DNA of 44,650 nt from the IMG/VR virus record IMGVR_UViG_3300033151_000827, positions 1 to 44,650 of that record; one strand, given 5' to 3'. Source of the stretch: a virus. The notes beneath the pieces are model-generated. The model did not search any database, was not told the origin of the DNA, and worked only from the letters and a program-made list of their open reading frames with translations. Within the stretch, counting starts at the first letter, position 1; every line of letters begins with the position of its first letter. The position numbers were made by a program, and so were the translations under genes. Positions 1 to 5,626 of the stretch are shown here, one piece after another.

Positions 1-293
1 GGGGACAGCAGCCATAATAGTATAGGGGATATAAGTTTGGATATAAGTTTGGGTGGAATAGCCATTGTTTATAAGAAATTCTTATAGTAGAATAACCTTT
101 AGAATACTTCCCATTTTAGGTTGATCCTGGTACACGTTTGAGAATTGATCTCATATTTATTTTCAAGATATTTCCTTAATATAATAAATTCATTCCAGGG
201 CACTAACAAACCATATGAATAGGAATGAATCCAAGGACTTAAAAATGGCTGCAATCTTGGTTAATATCCCCAAGGAAACTAATCATAGTATCT
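1..293. other. Gene-free left edge
   Basis: No convincing reading frame on either strand; stops are frequent. Visible structure is an imperfect tandem repeat of ATATAAGTTTGG (about 30-53) and a 17-base inverted repeat, TATAAGAAATTCTTATA, near 70-87. The short phrase ATCCCCAA occurs here (about 266) and again near 1836 in another gene-free stretch. It may be the tail of a non-coding region or of a decayed gene beginning outside the window. Confidence 0.5.
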
Positions 294-310
294 AGAACAT
301 AATATAAAAG
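294..310 (+). promoter_or_regulatory. Box B promoter-like element
   Basis: AGAACATAATATAAAAG matches the box B motif seen before most plus-strand units in the window (near AGAACAAAATATAAAA). It precedes the 377 gene and the short coupled genes that follow it. Confidence 0.55.
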
Positions 311-376
311 GCTAAAGTATACCATGAAATAAATACATGGTTGGGATTTAAACAATTACACGCGGGGAATTATACA

Positions 377-709
377 ATGGCAATAAGTGGCACTGGATCT
401 GGTGGTTATTTCAATAACAGATGGCATATGATATCTAAGTTTGCATCTAATTTGCAACTCGAGATCAATACTGATACAAAAGGAATGAATGTAGATGGTA
501 GTATACTACCATCTCAGAGATTTAGTTCATTAACTCTAACTAAAATACAAGCTTTACAACAACTCATAGAACTAGCAGGTTTAGTTGCTATGGAGATAGA
601 AATACTATACTCAGATGGGCAAGGGGAAACTAACTTTAATATGTTAGTGGATCAATTACTAAATAAATATACAGCAGCAGCAAATGTAAAAAACAAGGAG
701 AGTAAGTAA
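377..709 (+). CDS. Hypothetical protein, 110 aa
   Basis: I do not recognise the family. The frame stays open back to a TTG at 341, but that codon has no ribosome-binding site. The ATG at 377 has GGGGA at 364-368 at suitable spacing, so I take 377 as the start. The product is soluble, with no membrane segment, signal peptide or cysteines. The first half is Gly/Ser/Asn-rich and the second half looks helical (KIQALQQLIELAGLVAMEIE). It is the first gene after a box B element, and its stop overlaps the next start by one base (TAATG), which suggests translational coupling with the 709, 870 and 1090 genes. Function unknown. Confidence 0.6.
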   Translation: MAISGTGSGGYFNNRWHMISKFASNLQLEINTDTKGMNVDGSILPSQRFSSLTLTKIQALQQLIELAGLVAMEIEILYSDGQGETNFNMLVDQLLNKYTAAANVKNKESK

Positions 710-870
710 TGTTTCAAAAAGGCGAAGTAGTAGTGTATGATGGGATAGAGCATATCATTATAGATATTAACTATGATACAAAAATGGTAACAATCGGAAT
801 CCCAGATCCAGATAATATCACACGTAATAAACTAACAGTCAATTGGCGTAAGCTTAGTTATCAATCTTAA
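709..870 (+). CDS. Small hypothetical protein, 53 aa
   Basis: Reads MFQKGEVVVYDGIEHIIIDI and ends NWRKLSYQS. A good ribosome-binding site (AAGGAG, about 695-700) precedes the ATG, and the start shares one base with the previous stop; the stop in turn shares one base with the 870 start. The fold looks like a small beta-barrel (alternating Val/Ile strands, 'KGEVVVYDGIEHIII'), as seen in SH3-like small phage proteins, but this is inference. No catalytic motif. Confidence 0.65.
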   Translation: MFQKGEVVVYDGIEHIIIDINYDTKMVTIGIPDPDNITRNKLTVNWRKLSYQS

Positions 871-1082
871 TGAAGAAACAAAAAAAGAAAGTCAAAAAAT
901 TAAAGGTAAATCTCGCAGCCCTTAAGATCAATACTGACTATGCGTTTAAGAAGCATTTCAGGAATGATAATAGGGGTTGCAGTCATTACCATATTGATAA
1001 TGATGGAAGTTGCTGTCATTGTGGAGAGTCAGATGTCCTATTTAAATTATTTAAAGGACTAAGAAATCATTTAAAGGAATAA
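870..1082 (+). CDS. Small Cys/His-rich, probably zinc-binding protein, 70 aa
   Basis: The N-terminus is very basic (MKKQKKKVKKLKVN). It is followed by a Cys/His cluster around residues 37-51 (GCSHYHIDNDGSCCHCGESD) that could hold one zinc ion. A basic tail plus a zinc-binding knuckle fits a nucleic-acid-binding role, but no family is recognised. There is no separate ribosome-binding site; the ATG overlaps the upstream stop, so translation is probably coupled. Confidence 0.6.
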   Translation: MKKQKKKVKKLKVNLAALKINTDYAFKKHFRNDNRGCSHYHIDNDGSCCHCGESDVLFKLFKGLRNHLKE

Positions 1083-1089
1083 GAAAAAA

Positions 1090-1269
1090 ATGTTAAATAA
1101 GATATATAACTTTACAGCATTTATTACATTAGCCATAATTTCAATGATATGTATATTGGCATTTATCTTATATGTCATATCAGTTTCTATCTATTATGTG
1201 TTAGCATATTTATTTGCTAAACTAATTAAAAAGATTAAGATAAACTTTAGGTATGGAACCAGGATATAA
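1090..1269 (+). CDS. Small membrane protein, 59 aa
   Basis: Reads MLNKIYNFTAFITLAIISMI and ends KKIKINFRYGTRI. Nearly all of residues 8-45 is hydrophobic, enough for one long or two closely spaced membrane helices, followed by a basic tail (KLIKKIKINFR) expected to stay in the cytoplasm. AAAGGA about 15 bases upstream is the likely ribosome-binding site. It is last in the 377-1269 operon. The organisation resembles the 4149 gene (56 aa, also hydrophobic with a basic tail), though sequence similarity is weak. Function unknown; small phage membrane peptides can act in lysis or superinfection exclusion. Confidence 0.6.
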   Translation: MLNKIYNFTAFITLAIISMICILAFILYVISVSIYYVLAYLFAKLIKKIKINFRYGTRI

Positions 1270-1282
1270 GCCAAAAAATAAA

Positions 1283-1358
1283 CATTGCTTTTATTAAAAG
1301 CTCTGCTTAGTTATTAATATATGTAATGGAAAGTTATAAAATGGATGCAAAAAAAAGG
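1283..1358. repeat. 76-bp direct repeat, copy 1
   Basis: Matches 3760-3835 at 73 of 76 positions by my alignment. It contains TTATTAATATATGTAATGG (a box A variant) and ends in the A-tract that forms the U-run of the minus-strand terminator. It lies immediately downstream of the small minus-strand membrane gene at 1386-1508, as copy 2 does for the 3884 gene. Confidence 0.9.
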
Positions 1359-1378
1359 GATCTGTATAAGCATCCCTT
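1349..1378 (-). terminator. Intrinsic terminator of the 1386 gene
   Basis: On the minus strand, AAGGGAT and ATCCCTT flank a 10-base loop and are followed by an eight- to nine-base T run. It stands directly after the stop of the minus-strand 40-aa gene. Confidence 0.85.
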
Positions 1379-1385
1379 AATCCTT

Positions 1386-1508
1386 TTATTCAGTAAACAA
1401 GCCTGTTATAAATCCAAAGATAAAACATCCAATTCCAACTACTACAATAACACCAGTTCCAACTTTGGCGATAAAACTTTTTTCTTGTTCATGTTGTTTT
1501 TCGTTCAT
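1386..1508 (-). CDS. Single-helix membrane peptide, 40 aa (paralogue 1)
   Basis: On the minus strand the frame reads MNEKQHEQEKSFIAKVG, then a hydrophobic glycine-dotted helix (residues 17-37, GVIVVVGIGCFIFGFITGLF), ending TE. The ribosome-binding site AGAGGAG lies 8-10 bases before ATG and a strong terminator follows. A second gene at 3884-4003 encodes a clear paralogue sharing EKSFIAKVG and VVGIGC, so the frame is under selection. The acidic/polar N-terminus plus one Gly-rich helix would suit a holin-like, toxin-like or exclusion peptide; I cannot choose between these. A plus-strand frame that covers the same DNA is a shadow. Confidence 0.8.
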   Translation of the reverse strand: MNEKQHEQEKSFIAKVGTGVIVVVGIGCFIFGFITGLFTE

Positions 1509-1571
1509 AATAATTCTCCTCTTAAGAATATTAATATTGATATAAATAAGAACAATTCCTATTTCATATCA

Positions 1572-1590
1572 TTTATTAATATATATAGAA
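1572..1590. promoter_or_regulatory. Box A element without a clear box B
   Basis: TTTATTAATATATATAGAA lies about 65 bases upstream of the minus-strand 1386 gene. This is the same element found in the other divergent regions. Its orientation of action is uncertain. Confidence 0.45.
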
Positions 1591-1853
1591 CCCCTATTAT
1601 ATATGTGCTCAGGGTAGCGCTCACGTACAAAATAAATAATTTTTCAAGTGCGCGCTCGGATATAAAAAAGACTTGGGTTATCTTTACCCCCGTACACGGT
1701 GGAAGGGTTAGGTGGCACTTAGACGAAAAAAGTCAAACGCAATATGAAAAAGTGTTTTAGAAAGTATCTCAAAATTTTACCCAGAAATTTTTTACAGTTT
1801 GAAATAACAATAATGGCTGGTGCCCCAAGTAACTATCCCCAAACATAATCTAT

Positions 1854-1869
1854 GGATACTAGCAACTAA
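1854..1869 (+). repeat. 16-bp intergenic repeat, copy 1
   Basis: GGATACTAGCAACTAA, identical to 2477-2492. A truncated relative (ATGGATACTAA) occurs at 1930-1941. Confidence 0.6.
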
Positions 1870-1947
1870 TACTTGTTATTCACTAAAGCTATTCAGGGTT
1901 TTACCTTATCTTCAATTATAATAACTACTTATGGATACTAACCCCAT

Positions 1948-2181
1948 TCAACAAAAAAAAAAGAATCCTATATAAGCAATTCTTTTAATGTTATCTAGTT
2001 TAGAGTCTTTCAAGATAACAATGACTGTACCGTAATATTTATAGTCACAGCGGCCAATATGACTCTCTATTTTTTTAACGTCATGAGAGATCGACAACAG
2101 CGTGTTGTGTGTAGTCGTAATACTACCGACTCTAAAATAATATAATTGAAACTTTAATAATCTCCTTTTTAAATTTTCCAT
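1948..2181 (-). CDS. Hypothetical protein, up to 77 aa
   Basis: The family is unknown. The frame runs from an ATG overlapping the end of the 2169 gene by 13 bases, and ends ...RIAYIGFFFFC because the reading frame continues through the terminator stem and its T run before reaching TGA. The central part (SHIGRCDYKYYGTVIVILKD) looks like real protein with a beta-strand. The weak point is the start: no good ribosome-binding site precedes this ATG, and an AAGGAG lies just inside the frame without a usable start after it. The gene may therefore be read by coupling, or be shorter than drawn. Confidence 0.5.
   Translation of the reverse strand: MENLKRRLLKFQLYYFRVGSITTTHNTLLSISHDVKKIESHIGRCDYKYYGTVIVILKDSKLDNIKRIAYIGFFFFC
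1953..1984 (-). terminator. Terminator overlapping the end of the 1948 gene
   Basis: On the minus strand, AAGAAT and ATTCTT pair around a 12-base loop and are followed by a run of about ten T. The coding frame of the 1948 gene reads through the whole structure. Confidence 0.65.
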
Positions 2182-2363
2182 GAACGAATAGCAATAGTAG
2201 AATTATTACATTCATGTCCAGGACAAACTATATTAAACTGCAGAAGCTTACCATCTTCTCTCATGAATGAACAATCTGTATAACCAATATATGCCAGTTC
2301 ATTTTTAGAGATGCCCTGCTCTTTACTCAGTATCATTGCTGCTTTTTTTATAAGGTTATTCAT
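2169..2363 (-). CDS. Hypothetical protein, 64 aa
   Basis: Starts MNNLIKKAAMILSKEQGISK after a clear AAGGAG ribosome-binding site 8-10 bases upstream on the minus strand. The N-terminal half looks helical (SKEQGISKNELAYIGY). The second half carries three cysteines and ends CPGHECNNSTIAIRSWKI. No catalytic motif is evident. It is the first gene of a short leftward unit with the overlapping 1948 frame, starting under the divergent box A/box B region at 2411. Confidence 0.65.
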   Translation of the reverse strand: MNNLIKKAAMILSKEQGISKNELAYIGYTDCSFMREDGKLLQFNIVCPGHECNNSTIAIRSWKI

Positions 2364-2410
2364 TTTAATATTCTCCTTCTTAATTAAATAATAACAAAAT
2401 CTCCTTCTTA

Positions 2411-2461
2411 GTTATTAATATATATAGAACAATGGATTTATAATAAGAACAAATAATAAAA
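2411..2461. promoter_or_regulatory. Divergent promoter region, box A plus box B
   Basis: Box A GTTATTAATATATATAGAA (2411-2429) is followed by box B AGAACAAATAATAAAA (2446-2461), with 18 bases between the ATAG of A and the AGAAC of B. On the minus side, AATCTCCTTCTTA flanks box A and is conserved at 5616 in the equivalent region. Confidence 0.55.
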
Positions 2462-2465
2462 AAGA

Positions 2466-2485
2466 CTAGTACCTCAGGATACTAG
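2466..2485 (+). other. Small hairpin between two box B elements
   Basis: CTAGTA and TACTAG pair around the loop CCTCAGGA. It overlaps copy 2 of the 16-bp repeat (2477-2492) and precedes the second box B. It is either a leader hairpin or an operator-like inverted repeat. Confidence 0.45.
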
Positions 2486-2492
2486 CAACTAA
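2477..2492 (+). repeat. 16-bp intergenic repeat, copy 2
   Basis: GGATACTAGCAACTAA, identical to 1854-1869, here placed directly before the box B at 2493. Confidence 0.6.
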
Positions 2493-2510
2493 GGAACATA
2501 ATAATAAAAG
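2493..2510 (+). promoter_or_regulatory. Box B promoter-like element
   Basis: GGAACATAATAATAAAAG is the second box B ahead of the 2522 operon. Its AAAAGGA end also serves as the ribosome-binding site of the 2522 gene, so a transcript starting here would have almost no leader. Confidence 0.5.
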
Positions 2511-2521
2511 GAAACAATACT

Positions 2522-2710
2522 ATGATGGAACTCTCAGACCATATTTTATATGGATGTTGTTGGACAATACCTGAACAACCCAGTTATATGATTGCAAAAC
2601 ATATTTCAGTTGCTAGTTGGGCAATTGAAGAGATCAGTATACCGATACATAAACTTAATTTAGATGACATGGATTTAGAGATGTTAAAAGAAATAATGGG
2701 AACTATCTAA
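2522..2710 (+). CDS. Hypothetical protein, 62 aa
   Basis: Reads MMELSDHILYGCCWTIPEQP and ends MLKEIMGTI. The start is ATG at 2522 or 2525, both after AAAAGGA. There is a short CCW motif near residues 12-14, then an amphipathic C-terminal helix (DDMDLEMLKEIM). It heads a rightward operon of five small genes (2522-3723) with gaps of a few bases or overlaps. Family and function unknown. Confidence 0.6.
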   Translation: MMELSDHILYGCCWTIPEQPSYMIAKHISVASWAIEEISIPIHKLNLDDMDLEMLKEIMGTI

Positions 2711-2724
2711 AAAGGAAAGTGAAT

Positions 2725-2907
2725 ATGAAACTTAAATGTATTAAGTGTGGAAAGTATCTTGGAGAAATAAGAGATGCTAATTTAAGAAAGAATATTACTC
2801 ATTTATGTAAGGAGTGTACTGCTATATTAATTAAACCAAAACAAAAGAAAGAAGAAGTAAATGATTTCTTTAATGAGTTTTTTAAAGATATGTTTAAAGG
2901 GTTTTAA
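2725..2907 (+). CDS. Small zinc-ribbon protein, 60 aa
   Basis: A GTG lies two codons upstream (2719), but AAAGGA at 2711-2715 is correctly spaced for ATG 2725. The product has CIKCGKYLG at the N-terminus and CKEC about 25 residues later: a CxxC...CxxC rubredoxin-like zinc ribbon. An acidic and aromatic tail follows (EVNDFFNEFFKDMFKGF) that could form an amphipathic helix. Such minimal zinc ribbons in phages often bind nucleic acid or host transcription factors; the specific role is unknown. Confidence 0.7.
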   Translation: MKLKCIKCGKYLGEIRDANLRKNITHLCKECTAILIKPKQKKEEVNDFFNEFFKDMFKGF

Positions 2908-2909
2908 TA

Positions 2910-3125
2910 ATGGAAGAGTTTAATATTAAAACAATATATGAAGAGATTGAAAGATTAAATGGGTTAATTAATAATTGTAGTCAAGCTCGTACTACATTAG
3001 AGAATATATATAATAGCAAGATAGATAAACTAAGAAGAGATGTTAATAAGTATCAAAATAGAATAAGAATTTTAAAGTTTGATAACGAAATAATAGAGGA
3101 GAAACAAAATGAAAGTAAAATTTAA
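2910..3125 (+). CDS. Small coiled-coil protein, 71 aa
   Basis: Almost entirely heptad-like helix (IYEEIERLNGLINNCSQART, then SKIDKLRRDVNKYQNRIR), predicted to form a coiled coil. It begins three bases after the previous stop; AAAGGG is a modest ribosome-binding site. Its 3' end overlaps the start of the 3109 gene by 17 bases. Probably an oligomerising accessory protein; no family recognised. Confidence 0.65.
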   Translation: MEEFNIKTIYEEIERLNGLINNCSQARTTLENIYNSKIDKLRRDVNKYQNRIRILKFDNEIIEEKQNESKI

Positions 3126-3297
3126 TACGAACAAAGGCGAATTTACAGGAACATTAATTAAAGACAATCCTAAGACAGTTATCGTTAAATTTGATTATAA
3201 AGAAGAGATAAAAGAAAAGGGAGCTAAAGCAATATTTAAAACATATACTACTTTTATTAAGAGACATAAGATTAAAGATCATGTCTTATTTGTGTAA
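3109..3297 (+). CDS. Small basic hypothetical protein, 62 aa
   Basis: Reads MKVKFNTNKGEFTGTLIKDN and continues with a strand-rich pattern (KTVIVKFDY...HVLFV), consistent with a small beta-barrel. It is lysine-rich. GAGGAG 8-10 bases upstream is a strong ribosome-binding site located inside the preceding gene. The stop overlaps the next ATG (TAATG). Function unknown. Confidence 0.65.
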   Translation: MKVKFNTNKGEFTGTLIKDNPKTVIVKFDYKEEIKEKGAKAIFKTYTTFIKRHKIKDHVLFV

Positions 3298-3723
3298 TGA
3301 AATTAGAATCTGGTGAAGGGAGAAAAGAAATTATTATGAATGCTCCAGACAATTTAGATGTATTATCATATATTGAATTTTATTATAAATGTGTAAGATG
3401 TTTAGGGACTGGAAAATTAGATTGGATTAATCGGATTATTAAACCAGAAGTAAGTATATGCATAGAGAAACGAACAATATATAAAAGTTCTCGAACGGGA
3501 ACTCCATTGAGGGTATAAACTAAGATGTAATGAATGTGATGGAACAGGTATCATGAGATACCCTACTGGGGGAAATGTAACTATGATAAGAGATTGTGAT
3601 AAATGTTGTGGAACAGGAATATTAGATGGGATTGAAACTAAAGTTGAAAAGAAACCTGAGTTTACCACTTGGAGTAAAAAAATTCAAAGCAAAAAAGAGT
3701 CCTGTGATAGCAACTCTTTTTAA
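3297..3723 (+). pseudogene. DnaJ-type zinc-finger protein split by a +1 frameshift
   Basis: The first frame (3297-3518, 73 aa) contains CVRCLGTGK, a CxxCxGxG motif, and stops at TAA 3516-3518. The +1 frame is open from 3511 to TAA 3721-3723 and contains CNECDGTG and CDKCCGTG, two more CxxCxGxG motifs of the DnaJ central zinc-binding type. Three such motifs split over two frames indicate one protein broken by an indel near the GGG at 3511-3513, or joined by +1 frameshifting at AGG-GTA-TAA. The two frames overlap for only about five bases (3511-3515). There is no J-domain, so this would be a stand-alone zinc module. The 3' end lies inside a terminator hairpin. Confidence 0.65.
3691..3721 (+). 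terminator. Terminator overlapping the end of the zinc-finger gene
   Basis: AAAAGAGT and ACTCTTTT pair around a 12-base loop, followed by T residues. The last codons and the TAA of the second frame are inside or touching the hairpin. Confidence 0.75.
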
Positions 3724-3759
3724 TATATAGAATATTTGATTTTAAATTCAAAAATAATA

Positions 3760-3835
3760 CATTACTCTTATTAAAAGCTTTGCTTAGTTATTAATATATG
3801 TAATGGAAAGTTATAAAATGGATGCAAAAAAAAGG
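3760..3835. repeat. 76-bp direct repeat, copy 2
   Basis: Matches 1283-1358 with three differences, all in the first 21 bases. It again abuts the terminator of a minus-strand membrane-peptide gene. Confidence 0.9.
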
Positions 3836-3856
3836 AGTTATAATATCATAACTCCT
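3826..3856 (-). terminator. Intrinsic terminator of the 3884 gene
   Basis: On the minus strand, GGAGTTAT and ATAACTCC enclose a short loop and are followed by a run of about nine T. Its position matches the terminator of the 1386 paralogue, but the stem sequence is different. Confidence 0.85.
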
Positions 3857-3883
3857 CCTTCCTTTGGTTTCTAACTTAAAGTA

Positions 3884-4003
3884 TTATTCATTGCCTCCTA
3901 TTATAAAACCTATTATAGCACATCCAATTCCAACTACTGCAATTACAGCAATTCCAACTTTTGCAATAAAACTTTTTTCTTTTTCATGTTGTTCTTCTGT
4001 CAT
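3884..4003 (-). CDS. Single-helix membrane peptide, 39 aa (paralogue 2)
   Basis: On the minus strand it reads MTEEQHEKEKSFIAKVG, then a Gly/Ile/Val/Ala helix (IAVIAVVGIGCAIIGFIIGG), then NE. It is a clear paralogue of the 1386 gene: same length, same charged N-terminus, shared EKSFIAKVG and VVGIGC. AGAGGAG precedes the ATG. The duplication includes the downstream 76-bp repeat, while the terminator stems have diverged. Probably membrane-inserted; role unknown (exclusion, lysis timing or a toxin-like peptide are all possible). Confidence 0.8.
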   Translation of the reverse strand: MTEEQHEKEKSFIAKVGIAVIAVVGIGCAIIGFIIGGNE

Positions 4004-4086
4004 TTTAAAATCTCCTCTTTAAATTAATTAATTAAAATATTCATATTTTTTAAAAAACTAGAACCATTACCTCCTTTCTTATATTA

Positions 4087-4136
4087 GTTATTAATATATA
4101 TAGAATATGGATTCTTATTTAGAACAAAAATAAAAA
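4087..4136. promoter_or_regulatory. Divergent promoter region, box A plus box B
   Basis: Box A GTTATTAATATATATAGAA (4087-4105) and box B AGAACAAAAATAAAAA (4121-4136), with 17 bases between ATAG and AGAAC. The region separates the minus-strand 3884 gene from the plus-strand 4149 gene. Confidence 0.55.
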
Positions 4137-4148
4137 GGAATATAAATT

Positions 4149-4319
4149 ATGAATGAAATGTCTTTTACAGTTTTAATAATATTAATGATAATATTTTTCG
4201 CATTATTTACAGCAAGTTATTTATCAATAAGAATGTTAATGCCTTTATTTGATTATATTGTATTTGGATTAATGGATTTATACAATAATATATCTTTAAA
4301 ATTTATCAAAAGGAAATAG
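4149..4319 (+). CDS. Small membrane protein, 56 aa
   Basis: Reads MNEMSFTVLIILMIIFFALF and ends NISLKFIKRK. One strong hydrophobic helix (residues 7-25), a second, weaker hydrophobic stretch (MLMPLFDYIVFGLMDL), and a basic tail. AAAGGA (4134-4139) is the ribosome-binding site, directly inside the end of box B. It is followed after one base by the 4321 gene. Function unknown. Confidence 0.65.
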   Translation: MNEMSFTVLIILMIIFFALFTASYLSIRMLMPLFDYIVFGLMDLYNNISLKFIKRK

Positions 4320-4320
4320 A

Positions 4321-4611
4321 ATGAGTTATTCAAGATGGGGTGGTAGTCGATGGTATACATTTTGGTGTGTTCAAAATGAAAAAACTGAAACCAGAGATAC
4401 AGCTATATTTGAAATATGTGCAGTTGTATCTTTTACAGCTAAAGAATTAAGAGACGATAAATATAAATGTCTTAATATAGTTAAAGAAAAAGAAAATAAA
4501 GCAACAAAATATATTGTTTCTGAAGAAGAAATTAATGAGTTAGGGGTTTATATGGACTTTTTCTTAAAAGAAGTTAATAATGAATATGGAAAGCAAAAAA
4601 AGGGAATATAA
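4321..4611 (+). CDS. Hypothetical protein with N-terminal SRWxxSRWYTFW motif, 96 aa
   Basis: Begins MSYSRWGGSRWYTFWCV. This aromatic and arginine-rich opening resembles a widespread class of short uncharacterised phage proteins; that is a recollection, not a search result. The middle looks like a beta-alpha domain, and the C-terminal half is rich in Lys/Glu helix (SEEEINELGVYMDFFLKEV). AAGGAAATAGA supplies the ribosome-binding site. The last codons (AAAAAGGGAATATAA) form the left arm of a 15-bp terminator stem. Role unknown. Confidence 0.65.
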   Translation: MSYSRWGGSRWYTFWCVQNEKTETRDTAIFEICAVVSFTAKELRDDKYKCLNIVKEKENKATKYIVSEEEINELGVYMDFFLKEVNNEYGKQKKGI

Positions 4612-4634
4612 ACAACTACTTATATTCCCTTTTT
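4597..4634. terminator. Strong bidirectional terminator containing a stop codon
   Basis: AAAAAGGGAATATAA (4597-4611) pairs perfectly with TTATATTCCCTTTTT (4620-4634) around an 8-base loop. The TAA stop of the 4321 gene is the end of the left arm. The A/T runs on both sides allow use from both strands. Confidence 0.9.
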
Positions 4635-4691
4635 GACTTCGATTTTGATTTGACACCTCCTTATATTTTAAGTTTATATAAAAATCTTCGC

Positions 4692-5030
4692 TTATTTTTC
4701 CACCAGGTTGTTAGTTGGACACCAATTATGTAGTTTTTGAATCCAAGTATAATCATCTGATACACTTCCTTCTTTAAAAAAGTCTAAAGCACCTAAAGAA
4801 CCTTGTCCATAACCTGCAGAGTTCATAGCTTCTTGAATATTTTTCCCTTCGATAATTTCAGATTCACCGGTCAACCAGAACAAAGTAAATTCAAAGATTT
4901 TATTACAGGCTTCCCACACATGTTGCATTCGTTGCATAACAATAGCACTATCATATTCATTATAAAGATCTTTACTCTTTAACCAAGTAACAAATTCCTG
5001 TTGCCTTTCAATAATATTTTGTTCTATCAT
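4692..5030 (-). CDS. Hypothetical protein, 112 aa
   Basis: The frame is open back to a TTG at 5039, but AAGGAG (5041-5047 region) is better spaced for the ATG at 5030, giving MIEQNIIERQQEFVTWLKSK. The protein is soluble and mostly helical, rich in Trp and acidic residues (WLTGESEIIEGKNIQEAMN; DDYTWIQKLHNW). No catalytic motif is recognised. It is the second gene of a leftward unit after the double zinc-ribbon gene, three bases apart. Confidence 0.65.
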   Translation of the reverse strand: MIEQNIIERQQEFVTWLKSKDLYNEYDSAIVMQRMQHVWEACNKIFEFTLFWLTGESEIIEGKNIQEAMNSAGYGQGSLGALDFFKEGSVSDDYTWIQKLHNWCPTNNLVEK

Positions 5031-5032
5031 AA

Positions 5033-5296
5033 TTAACAAACTCCTTTCTTAAGTTTCCATTCTGTAAGGTCTTTGCCACAACTGTTGCAATAATATCCCA
5101 TGTTTGGTGATACAGATCGAACTGATGTTCTACTATCTATATCATTCCCACAATTCCAGCAATGATTTTCATATATAGAACCATAATCTTGAGGTAAATC
5201 ACAATGTGTGCAACTAACAATTTTAATACCTTGACCACAATCTTCTACTTCGATCATTGAATTGAGTCCGCATGTTGGACAATTTGGATACTTCAT
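5033..5296 (-). CDS. Double zinc-ribbon protein, 87 aa
   Basis: Two zinc ribbons in tandem: CPTCG...CTHC at about residues 6-33 and CWNCGN...CNSCG at about residues 46-74. This is the pattern of restriction-alleviation (Lar-type) and other small phage zinc-ribbon proteins, whose ribbons typically recognise nucleic acid or a protein partner. The ribosome-binding site AAAGGAG precedes ATG on the minus strand. It is probably cotranscribed with the 4692 gene. Specific function unknown. Confidence 0.7.
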   Translation of the reverse strand: MKYPNCPTCGLNSMIEVEDCGQGIKIVSCTHCDLPQDYGSIYENHCWNCGNDIDSRTSVRSVSPNMGYYCNSCGKDLTEWKLKKGVC

Positions 5297-5340
5297 AATT
5301 TAATTTCTCCTTTAAAAATTAAATATAAAATGAGTAAATA

Positions 5341-5375
5341 AAAAAGAACCCCTATATTAATAAGGGATTCTTTTT
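5341..5375 (-). terminator. Terminator of the 5389 gene
   Basis: On the minus strand, AAAAAGAATCCCT pairs with AGGGGTTCTTTTT (one G-U) around TATTAATAT and runs into T residues. The stem is imperfect on the plus strand, supporting minus-strand use. Confidence 0.75.
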
Positions 5376-5388
5376 TTGATGTTAATTA

Positions 5389-5574
5389 TTAACATAAACT
5401 ATCTACACACTTATCAAATAGATTGTTTGCTCTTTCATTCTCACCATTATCAAGAAACTTATTGATATGATGCCAAAACAAAGATTCAGATTTTTTACAT
5501 TGAATTGTAATTTCTTTGTCTTTGTCTCTTCTTCCTGCCAAATACCCGTTTACGATTCTATACTCATTACTCAT
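5389..5574 (-). CDS. Hypothetical protein, 61 aa
   Basis: Reads MSNEYRIVNGYLAGRRDKDK and ends NNLFDKCVDSLC. An AAGGAG ribosome-binding site precedes ATG by 8-9 bases on the minus strand. It is charged, with a helical C-terminal half (FWHHINKFLDNGENERANNLF). It is a single-gene leftward unit between a terminator and the box A/box B region that also drives the large plus-strand propeller operon. Family unknown. Confidence 0.6.
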   Translation of the reverse strand: MSNEYRIVNGYLAGRRDKDKEITIQCKKSESLFWHHINKFLDNGENERANNLFDKCVDSLC

Positions 5575-5626
5575 AATAATTCTCCTTGTAATTAATTAAA
5601 TAACTAATAACAATCTCCTCTTCTTA

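Larger units (their letters stand above)
1509..1947. other. Gene-free stretch with a GC-richer core
   Basis: There is no supported gene. It contains the promoter region of the 1386 gene and box A (1572-1590), then a stretch at about 1605-1750 visibly richer in G and C than its surroundings, with possible pairings (GGGT/ACCC around 1674-1689; GACTT/AAGTC bracketing about 1670-1735). The 16-mer GGATACTAGCAACTAA (1854-1869) recurs at 2477-2492, and a shorter form occurs at 1932. A weak box B-like string, GTACAAAATAAATAAT, lies near 1625. It could encode a structured RNA, but that is unproven. Confidence 0.4.

Noticed and set aside
1326-1760. Open plus-strand frame of 144 codons
   Set aside because: It lies over the minus-strand 40-aa gene, its terminator and box A, has no ribosome-binding site, and its composition is that of reverse-complemented coding and intergenic DNA.
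3417-3668. Minus-strand frame of 83 codons
   Set aside because: Antisense of the zinc-finger gene; the plus strand carries the conserved CxxCxGxG motifs.
5005-5024. Reverse-complement box B-like string (TAATATTTTGTTCTATCATA)
   Set aside because: It is inside the first codons of the 4692 gene and is explained by MIEQNII; no other minus-strand box B was found.
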